Positions 42,339 through 48,046 of a DNA stretch of 48,046 nt are shown one piece after another. Below the pieces are notes generated by a model. That model ran no database searches. It saw only the letters and a list, made by a program, of their open reading frames with translations, and was not told the DNA's origin. Origin of the DNA: Acidimicrobiaceae bacterium (GTDB lineage: Bacteria; Actinomycetota; Acidimicrobiia; Acidimicrobiales; RAAP-2). A program made the position numbers and the translations under genes. How positions within the stretch are numbered: the stretch's first letter is position 1; each line of letters begins with the position of its first letter. The stretch is from the NCBI GenBank assembly GCA_003163875.1, contig PLRK01000122.1, positions 1 to 48,046 on the forward strand, given 5' to 3'.

Positions 42339-43045
42339 TCAGATTCAAGGGCGCAGGGCGAGAAGACTACCTTGAAGGTCGTAACTTCTCGGAGGTAGCC
42401 CAAAACGGTCACACGTCTGCCTCGGGGCAGCATGGTGAATTGCTCACGATAATCCTCACTGAAGTGACCATGGACATCCACCGAGTTGAATGTTGCGAGA
42501 AATCCAGCCCTGAATTTGACATCGAGGTAGTCAGGCTCGAAATATCCCCGGCTTGGCTTAACGTCCTTTATTACCCCCTTGAATCGCAGAAGTCGTTGTG
42601 CATAGGGGGCGCTCATTTCTTGAGCTCGAATATTGGTGTTCCTTTTAAACATTCGTACGAATTTGTAGGGCTTTACGTCGATACGCGGGAGCGAGGACGC
42701 AAATTTTTCCCCTGGCACTACCGATTCAGGCTGGTCTTTCGAAACTTCGGGAATCTCAATATGTGGAGGGTCATTTCGCGATTTCGCCTCACTCTCCCTT
42801 CGCCAGTTTCGCCAGCCCAAAAATAGGGCGCGCAAAAAACAGACAAACGCGATTCCCTCTACAACAAATCCGAGTTGGAACCATCCGTATGACCACAGAT
42901 CTTGGCGACTTCCAGCTTTGCTGAATTGAGCCAGAGCGATTTGAATGCAAAGAACGCCAATCACAGCGATAAACGCAGTTGCGCCGAACCAATAGCCGGC
43001 TCGTTCGAAATGGGTAGCCCTAGTCGAACCGCCAGAAGTAGACAT
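42335..43045 (-). CDS. Two-TM passenger protein with OB-like C-terminal domain
   Basis: 236 aa. TM1 is about 21-40 (ATAFIAVIGVLCIQIALAQF), TM2 about 55-73 (GFVVEGIAFVCFLRALFLGW), then a charged linker and a cytosolic beta-rich domain (about 150-232) with RLLRFKGVIKDVKPSRGYFE and PRGRRVTVLGYLREVTTF, resembling the tRNA_anti-like OB fold of small membrane proteins. Expressed inward from the right end: TATGCT is six bases before the ATG at 43045. Role in the element unknown. Confidence 0.65.
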   Translation of the reverse strand: MSTSGGSTRATHFERAGYWFGATAFIAVIGVLCIQIALAQFSKAGSRQDLWSYGWFQLGFVVEGIAFVCFLRALFLGWRNWRRESEAKSRNDPPHIEIPEVSKDQPESVVPGEKFASSLPRIDVKPYKFVRMFKRNTNIRAQEMSAPYAQRLLRFKGVIKDVKPSRGYFEPDYLDVKFRAGFLATFNSVDVHGHFSEDYREQFTMLPRGRRVTVLGYLREVTTFKVVFSPCALESD

Positions 43046-43065
43046 TTCACAAGCATACGGCGAGT

Positions 43066-43090
43066 TGGGTTTGTCAAGTTACACGTCACC
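43066..43090 (-). repeat. Right 25-bp terminal inverted repeat
   Basis: Perfect reverse complement of the left repeat at 40362-40386. It also carries an outward TTGTCA, which could supply a -35 to genes on its right. Confidence 0.95.
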
Positions 43091-43098
43091 GAGTAGCG
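43091..43098. repeat. Right 8-bp target-site duplication
   Basis: GAGTAGCG, identical to 40354-40361. Confidence 0.95.
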
Positions 43099-43538
43099 AG
43101 ACTGTGTGCCACCGACAACTTGGGACAAATTCTCGCCCTTTTACTGCAGTTTTTGCTCCCCGCGTACACGACCATGCCCAACTACCGACCCTCATATGGG
43201 TCGATGAACCCTCGAGGTCCTCACTCGTGGTGCTTCGTGAGGAGATTTTCGGCCTCGAAGCAACAGCACTTCGTGACGTCCTGCTCAACATCACGCGACA
43301 CGGTTCGTTCGTGAATGAAGGGGCGTCGTCGCGTGTCGAAGTCCCCTCGTGATCGCGCGAGAATATTTGACGTGTTCAAAGCTTCCTGAACCTTCCCGGC
43401 CAAGGTTGGAGTAGCGCCAAGGACATCTACCAAACCGTCACACGAATGTCATAAAGGGAGCCCCAAACCCCTGTTGTGCAGGGCGTCGTCGCACGCCTTC
43501 ACCAAGGCAAATCCAAGACCCGCCGTTAGCCTCAAGTA
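43099..43538. other. 440-bp region right of the IS element, no supported gene
   Basis: Before insertion this was the space upstream of imuA and the regulator at 43539. It contains the displaced original imuA -35 (TTGTCG on the minus strand, 43112-43117) and, near 43527-43532, the TAGCCT -10 of the regulator. A short plus-strand frame ending at 43352 has fairly coding-like triplets, but its only long start lies inside the IS repeat; I do not call it. Confidence 0.6.
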
Positions 43539-44189
43539 ATGAGTCGTTGCACGAGCGAGATGATCACCCTTCTAGTCGTCGATGACCACCCCACGTTCGT
43601 CAATTCCTTCCAATCGCACATCGCGACCGAGTGCGATTTTCATCTCACGAACGTCGTCAACAGCGTCTTCGAAGCGGCGAATCTTGTTCGTCGAGATCAG
43701 CCACACGTTGTGCTCATGAATGAGCACTTGTCAGATGGCAACGGGCTCGAAGCGGCAAAATACATCGTCCGCTCGATGTGCGAGACGAGCGTGTTGATGA
43801 TGACCGAGCACGAGAACAACGAGATGCTTCGTCACGTCCTCGAAGAAGGGTGCGCGGGACTAGTGACGAGGGACAGTTCTCTTGAGCACATCATTGACAC
43901 ACTGCGCGATGCCGCGCACGGCGACCTCGTCGTCAAGTTTCGAGAACTTCCCAGGCACGTAGGGTCGCTCCAGCACGAAGAGGGCACGATGAGTTCGCGT
44001 CTGACGGCACGGGAACGTGACGTCTTGGAGTGCCTGCTCGCGGGTGAATCAACGTCGATGATGTCCGAGAAGCTCTTCATCTCAATGAGCACCGTTCGCA
44101 ACCACGTCAACAGCATCCTCGCGAAATTGGGTGCCCATTCGAAATTAGAAGCCGTCACCATTGCGAATCGCGAGCGCTTGATCGCTTAA
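43539..44189 (+). CDS. Atypical NarL-type response regulator lacking the phospho-acceptor Asp
   Basis: 216 aa, REC + LuxR HTH. The acidic pair Asp15-Asp16 is kept, but the phospho-acceptor position is Asn61 (VVLMNEHLSDG against VVLMDYRLPDG in the two paralogues) and the conserved Lys is Arg111 (LVTRDSS). The HTH (LTARERDVLECLLAGESTSMMSEKLFISMSTVRNHVNSIL) and the LGAHSKLEAVTIA tail match the regulators at 28556 and 30122. It probably works without phosphorylation, by ligand or by dimerising with a paralogue. TAGCCT lies exactly six bases before ATG 43539, supporting that start and a leaderless mRNA. Convergent with the second S53 gene. Confidence 0.88.
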   Translation: MSRCTSEMITLLVVDDHPTFVNSFQSHIATECDFHLTNVVNSVFEAANLVRRDQPHVVLMNEHLSDGNGLEAAKYIVRSMCETSVLMMTEHENNEMLRHVLEEGCAGLVTRDSSLEHIIDTLRDAAHGDLVVKFRELPRHVGSLQHEEGTMSSRLTARERDVLECLLAGESTSMMSEKLFISMSTVRNHVNSILAKLGAHSKLEAVTIANRERLIA

Positions 44190-44239
44190 GGCTCACCCTG
44201 TGCCGTCGCACTTGGTTTCTGACCGACGACGACGCCGCC

Positions 44240-47200
44240 TCAGCTCTTTCGAGCCACGGCGGACGGGTTAGTGGTGATATTTGACGCGTTCGGATTCGCA
44301 ACGTTGGGAAACCACAAGACGGTCACGGTGGGTGCACCATCGACCCAACATTCGACGCTCTGATTCTTCAAGAGTGCGCACGAGTAGCCCGAGTCCAGCG
44401 ACAGGTTCAACTCGCCCGGAAGGCTGAGCGCCGGCGCCGCCGGCGCCGCTGCCGTGGTGGTGTTCGCGCTAAGCGCGGAAGCACTGTTCAGCCCCCAGCA
44501 ACTCACCATGCCGCTCGCCAGCTTGGCGCAACTATTGAAGTTGCCGACTGCGAGACTCGTCGCACCACTGATTCCCGTGACGACGACGGGCGCGGTCGAA
44601 CCCGTGGTTGACGCGTTACCCAACTCGCCGTCACCGTTGTAGCCCCAGCACTCGACGGAGCCAGTACGAAGAAGCGCACACGTGTTGGAGAAGCCAACAC
44701 CGATCGCGCTCGCCGCGCTAAGGCCTTGCACGATAACGGGGACTCGCGACACCGTGGTCGTTCCGTCACCGAGCTGACCGTACGAGTTGGCACCCCAGCA
44801 CATGGCCGTGCCATTGGCGAGAATCGCGCACGTGTGGTCTTCGTCAACCTCGATCGAGGTCGCGCCACGAAGATTCGTCACCGCGACCGGTGTCTTCTCA
44901 GTCAGGAACGTGCCGTTTCCAAGTTGTCCGTTATCGTTGTAGCCCCAACATTTGGCGGTGCCACCAACAATGAGCGCGCAGCGGAAGTGGAAGCCTGACG
45001 TCAATTGGCGAACGCCAGTGAGCCCGCTCACCGTCACCGCGGTCGTCTCGTTCCCTGTTGAGCCGTTACCCAATTGCGAGAAGGTGTTGGCGCCCCAGCA
45101 CTTGACGGCACCACGAGCGACCACCGCGCAGGCGCTGTCAATGCCGGTGGAGATTTGGGTCGCGCCACTGACGCCGCGCACTTGGACTTGCGTCGCAGAA
45201 CTGAGGAGGGTTCCGTTTCCTAGTTGGCCGTAGGTGTTGTTGCCCCAGCACTTCACGCTCCCACCGACGAGCAACGCGCAGGCGAAGTTGTTACCAGCAC
45301 TGACCAATCGTGCGGGGGTGTTGGTCGCGACGAGCACGCGCGCCGATCGCACGGACGGACGACTCGTTCCCGCCGCGCTGCTTGACGTGACACTGAATCG
45401 ATAGCTATCGCCGTTGGTGAGATTCGCGATCGTGCACGAATCGGGGTCGGTGTCGGTCACGACGAGATGACAGGTGTGGGTTGGTCCATCCGAAGCGGTG
45501 TAGCTGGTAATCGCGGAGCCTCCGTCGGCCAACGGCGGCTGCCAATTGACGGTGATGCTCTGATCGCCCGATACGCCCGTGACGTGGATCGGCGGCGCCG
45601 GTACGCGGCCAGGGTTCACCGACGTAGAACTGCTCGACAATGGACTGGTGCCGGCGGCGTTGGTCGCACTCACCGAGAAAACGTAGCTTTGTCCGTTGGT
45701 GAGCCCGTTGATCGTACAGGTGTTCACCGGACCAGTACCCACGACGTCAGTGCAGGATGCACCTTGTTGATCTGAGGCGACGTAATTCGTAATGGGCGAA
45801 CTACCCGCCGACGTAGGGGTCGACCACGAGACGACTGCCAGCGCGTTGCTGGTACTCGCGACGACGTCACGCGGGGCGCTCGGGGCGCCGCTCGATGACG
45901 ATGAAGGGGTTGCAGACAGCACGTTCGAGGGCACTGAGGTTCCTTCGTCGCTTTGCGCTTCGACACTGAAGTTGTACTTTGTGCCGCTCGTCAGTCCGCT
46001 CACGACGTAGGTGGTCGACGTGATCTCGTTGGAATTGATGGGTGGCGGCGCGGGTGCCTGCGTTGCGACGCCTTCGAGGACGTCATAACCGCTGGGCGCC
46101 GTGCCAGATCCCGACGGCGCGATCCACGTCAGCGTCACACTGCCGCTCGAGGCCGTGGCGCTCACTAAAACAGGCGCGGTGAGTGTCGTCGGCGCGATGG
46201 TGCCCGTTCCTGGTCCGGTACCCGTTCCCGTGCGCGAGTTCGGTAGGGCGCTAAAGGCGCTGGCGCTGTTGGGCGAGGCGGTCGGCGTGCCATCACCAGT
46301 CGGTCCGTTGTAGACGCCCTGACTGCTCGGTGCGTTGCACAGATACGTCCCGCAGGTCCCATCGCTGCCCTGGGTCACCGGGGTGAGGTCGTTCGTATTC
46401 GCGTAGAGATACTGCACGGGATAGTTGGCATGATCCATAGGTGCAGCCAGCGCGTACAGCGCGCCGATGATGGGCGCTGCGACACTCGTGCCACCGGCGA
46501 CGATGAGCCCACCGTAGTTATACGTGTCGTACGCCCAGACGCCCGTGGACGGGTCGCCCACGGCGGCGACGTCGTTGTCGGTTCGATTTGCACAGCCGGT
46601 GTCGTCTTGCCATGCGGGCTTGGGCTCGTAGGCGCTGCATCCCCCCGCAGTGTCGGACCAGACGGTCGAGGAACCGTCGCGCACACCATTGGCACTGTGT
46701 TGGATGAGCGAGGTGCCGCCCACCGCAATAACGTCAGGCGAGGCGGCGGGGAATTCCACGCCGTAGCCTGTGTCACCGGATGCCGCCACGATCGGGATGC
46801 GCGGATGATTAAAGTACGCATTCGAGTCATTGACTTCACTGGGGTATTCCGTCGAACCGTAACTGTTGGACACCACCGTCGCGCCCAACGCGACGGCTGT
46901 GTTGACGCCGACACCGAGGTCGGCGATTGCGGCGCTCGGCGCTTCGACGAGCAGGATCTGACAATTGGGGCAAATCGCGCTGACCATGTCGATGTCGATT
47001 GACTCTTCGAGGGCCCAACTCGAACTTGCGCTAGGCAGCGGTGCCGTCGCGCCCGCGCTATTGACGATTTCTATCTTGCAACTCGTGTTGGCACTCGAGA
47101 CCGTCCCCGCAGGACAGGCGCCCAATTTGAAGAAACTCCGGTAGTAGGCGAGGTCGCTGACGGTGGTGGGACTGCTGTACGCATCAACGACGGCGACGAT

Positions 47201-47560
47201 TTGTCCGGCGCCGTTTCCGACGGCCTGGACCCACGAGGCGACGTTGTACGCCGACTGTAGGAATGCGGGAGAGTACGCGCCGTCATCACCTAACGTCGAG
47301 ACCGCGGGCGTGCTCACTCCCACCTGGTTCGGGAGCACCGCTGGCTGGATGCCGAGGACCGAGTTGCAGTGTGCCGTTTGTGCGGGTACGTCTTGGGAAC
47401 AGACATCCTGACCTTGACTGGCGAGTTGGGGTTGTGAACTCGAAGAACCCGTTGATCCGCTCGACGAGGTCGTGACGGCGTTGGCGTCGCCAACGACGCT
47501 CAGTGAAACGAGGAAAGTGGCGAAAAAGAACGTCACTGCCAAGCGAAGAGGGGTCCGCAT
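44240..47560 (-). CDS. Secreted S53 (sedolisin-like) peptidase with three FN3 domains and seven RCC1-like repeats
   Basis: Exported protein of 1106 aa, paralogue of the 26065 gene with FN3 domains inserted. Signal peptide about 1-28. The S53 domain (about 90-430) has Glu185 and Asp189 (ALEESIDIDM), oxyanion Asp263 (ASGDTGYG) and Ser359 (GGTSVAAP). A Thr/Gly/Pro-rich linker follows, then three FN3 domains (about 460-745; ITNYVASDQQGASC and ITSYTASDGPTHTC in the second and third). Seven RCC1-like repeats follow (about 750-1075), each with the paired Cys of CALL...CWG. No full pro-kumamolisin domain. ATG 47560 is followed by MRTPLRLAVTFFFATF; AGGTG lies six bases upstream. Confidence 0.88.
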   Translation of the reverse strand: MRTPLRLAVTFFFATFLVSLSVVGDANAVTTSSSGSTGSSSSQPQLASQGQDVCSQDVPAQTAHCNSVLGIQPAVLPNQVGVSTPAVSTLGDDGAYSPAFLQSAYNVASWVQAVGNGAGQIVAVVDAYSSPTTVSDLAYYRSFFKLGACPAGTVSSANTSCKIEIVNSAGATAPLPSASSSWALEESIDIDMVSAICPNCQILLVEAPSAAIADLGVGVNTAVALGATVVSNSYGSTEYPSEVNDSNAYFNHPRIPIVAASGDTGYGVEFPAASPDVIAVGGTSLIQHSANGVRDGSSTVWSDTAGGCSAYEPKPAWQDDTGCANRTDNDVAAVGDPSTGVWAYDTYNYGGLIVAGGTSVAAPIIGALYALAAPMDHANYPVQYLYANTNDLTPVTQGSDGTCGTYLCNAPSSQGVYNGPTGDGTPTASPNSASAFSALPNSRTGTGTGPGTGTIAPTTLTAPVLVSATASSGSVTLTWIAPSGSGTAPSGYDVLEGVATQAPAPPPINSNEITSTTYVVSGLTSGTKYNFSVEAQSDEGTSVPSNVLSATPSSSSSGAPSAPRDVVASTSNALAVVSWSTPTSAGSSPITNYVASDQQGASCTDVVGTGPVNTCTINGLTNGQSYVFSVSATNAAGTSPLSSSSTSVNPGRVPAPPIHVTGVSGDQSITVNWQPPLADGGSAITSYTASDGPTHTCHLVVTDTDPDSCTIANLTNGDSYRFSVTSSSAAGTSRPSVRSARVLVATNTPARLVSAGNNFACALLVGGSVKCWGNNTYGQLGNGTLLSSATQVQVRGVSGATQISTGIDSACAVVARGAVKCWGANTFSQLGNGSTGNETTAVTVSGLTGVRQLTSGFHFRCALIVGGTAKCWGYNDNGQLGNGTFLTEKTPVAVTNLRGATSIEVDEDHTCAILANGTAMCWGANSYGQLGDGTTTVSRVPVIVQGLSAASAIGVGFSNTCALLRTGSVECWGYNGDGELGNASTTGSTAPVVVTGISGATSLAVGNFNSCAKLASGMVSCWGLNSASALSANTTTAAAPAAPALSLPGELNLSLDSGYSCALLKNQSVECWVDGAPTVTVLWFPNVANPNASNITTNPSAVARKS

Positions 47561-47579
47561 GTAGCACCTACTTTTCGCA

Positions 47580-47596
47580 CGATCATTTGGTGATCG
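47580..47596 (-). other. Small leader hairpin of the second S53 gene
   Basis: CGATCA and TGATCG form a perfect six-pair stem with a five-base loop, 20 bases upstream of the ATG. The first S53 gene also has a leader hairpin, of different sequence. Confidence 0.35.
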
Positions 47597-47762
47597 AGAT
47601 AATCAAACCAGCGTCGAGGCGTCCGGGGTGGGCGACAACCAACTGCTCTCGCAGACTACGCACAAAGGTGCCGGGCAGTGTTGCCCTTCTTTCCTAGGCA
47701 AGACGACCTAGGTGGAACGATTCGTCACTCGCGGCGTATCGTTTGGCAAGGAAAGGAGTGCC

Positions 47763-48046
47763 ATGTGCGGTCGAGTCGCCCTCTTCACACCTCCCGTGCG
47801 CCTCGCGAAGTTGCTCGACGCCACTCTCGCCGCGGGCGTCGAGCCTGAGGGACATCCGAGTTGGAATGTCGGTCCTCAGCGACGACTCTTCGCCCTCACG
47901 CTCGATACGGGACGAGTCCTCGATTCGTATCGCTGGGGACTCCTCCCCAGTTGGGCCAAGGATCCATCGATTGCGAACCGGCTCTTTAACGCCCGCGCGG
48001 AAACGGTGGCGGAAAAACCTTCCTTTCGCAGCGCCTTCGCGAAGCG
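47763..48046 (+). CDS. yedK: SRAP/YedK (HMCES-like) abasic-site DNA-protein crosslinking protein (partial, 3' end outside window)
   Basis: First 94 residues are present. The protein starts MCGRVALF, with the catalytic Cys2 that becomes the N-terminus and links to abasic sites in single-stranded DNA. Further SRAP signatures are PSWNVGPQRRLFAL (the N-x-P strand), WGLLPSWAKDP, NARAET with the catalytic Glu, and KPSFRSAF. ATG 47763 has AAAGGAG five bases upstream. It is divergent from the second S53 gene. Its function in lesion protection goes with the imuA-imuB-dnaE2 cassette nearby, though the two are not in one operon. Confidence 0.93.
   Translation, partial: MCGRVALFTPPVRLAKLLDATLAAGVEPEGHPSWNVGPQRRLFALTLDTGRVLDSYRWGLLPSWAKDPSIANRLFNARAETVAEKPSFRSAFAK

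Larger units (their letters stand above)
40362..43090. mobile_element. IS1595/ISXO2-like insertion element with four passenger ORFs
   Basis: A 2,729-bp element bounded by perfect 25-bp terminal inverted repeats (40362-40386 and 43066-43090, outer bases GGTGACGTGTAAC) and an 8-bp direct target duplication. It encodes one transposase (40410-41411), then a DUF5678-like protein, a retropepsin-like protease and a 39-aa peptide on the plus strand, and a two-TM protein on the minus strand. IS1595-family elements are known to make 8-bp duplications and sometimes carry passengers. Intact repeats, duplication and transposase frame indicate recent insertion. The passenger part is more AT-rich than its surroundings, consistent with foreign origin. 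It sits in the imuA promoter region. Confidence 0.95.

Noticed and set aside
43065-43352. Plus-strand frame of 95 codons right of the IS
   Set aside because: Its start lies in the IS repeat and no homology is visible; the last 50 codons look mildly coding but cannot be supported.
1-48046. CRISPR arrays, rRNA or prophage genes
   Set aside because: No regularly spaced direct repeats, rRNA segments or phage structural genes were seen.

Overview
The window is 48 kb of bacterial chromosome with moderately high GC. A mycothiol-conjugate-amidase-type PIG-L gene, an imuA-imuB-dnaE2 cassette with a Gram-positive/mycobacterial-type LexA box, and many apparently leaderless genes point to an actinobacterium. 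An Acidimicrobiia-like lineage is my guess; nothing in the window proves it. No rRNA, tRNA or CRISPR array was found.

Layout. 1-4.2 kb: a BMP/nucleoside-type ABC importer operon (regulator, ATPase, two permeases; the last is cut by the window edge). 4.4-7.0 kb: two membrane proteins of unknown function and a proline-iminopeptidase-like hydrolase. 7.1-12.9 kb: a MacB/FtsX-type ABC pair, ychF, ahcY and a PLP cysteine-synthase-family enzyme. 12.9-17.4 kb: a glutamine-synthetase-like / aldehyde dehydrogenase / SDR operon with a second SDR divergent to it, probably catabolism of an amine. 17.5-22.2 kb: two PIG-L deacetylases behind an atypical NRAMP transporter and a soluble PRC/MgtE-N/CBS protein, with a hairpin-rich gap between the last two. 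22.3-25.6 kb: threonine aldolase, PaaI-type thioesterase, FabH and a nucleotidyltransferase.

26-34 kb is a signalling and secretion region. It has a secreted S53 (sedolisin) peptidase fused to seven RCC1-like repeats, two similar NarL-type response regulators around a TMEM175-type channel, a stand-alone KaiB-family protein, a receiver-PAS protein and a PAS histidine kinase. 34.2-40.3 kb is the mutagenesis operon imuA-imuB-dnaE2, followed by a nitrilase and a GNAT. 43.5-47.8 kb mirrors the signalling block, with a response regulator lacking the phospho-acceptor Asp, a second S53 peptidase (S53 + three FN3 + seven RCC1-like repeats) and the start of an SRAP/YedK gene.

Between imuA and the second signalling block sits an intact 2,729-bp IS1595/ISXO2-like element (25-bp perfect terminal inverted repeats, 8-bp target duplication). 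Besides the transposase it carries four passenger ORFs: a small DUF5678-like protein, a retropepsin-like aspartic protease, a 39-aa acidic peptide and a two-TM protein. The insertion falls inside the imuA promoter, and the element's end supplies a replacement -35 box at exactly the original spacing. The mobile element, the KaiB/two-component cluster and the paired S53-RCC1 proteins are the parts most worth following up. Gene starts were chosen from Shine-Dalgarno sites, start/stop overlaps, or a recurrent '-10 hexamer, six bases, start codon' arrangement that suggests leaderless transcripts.
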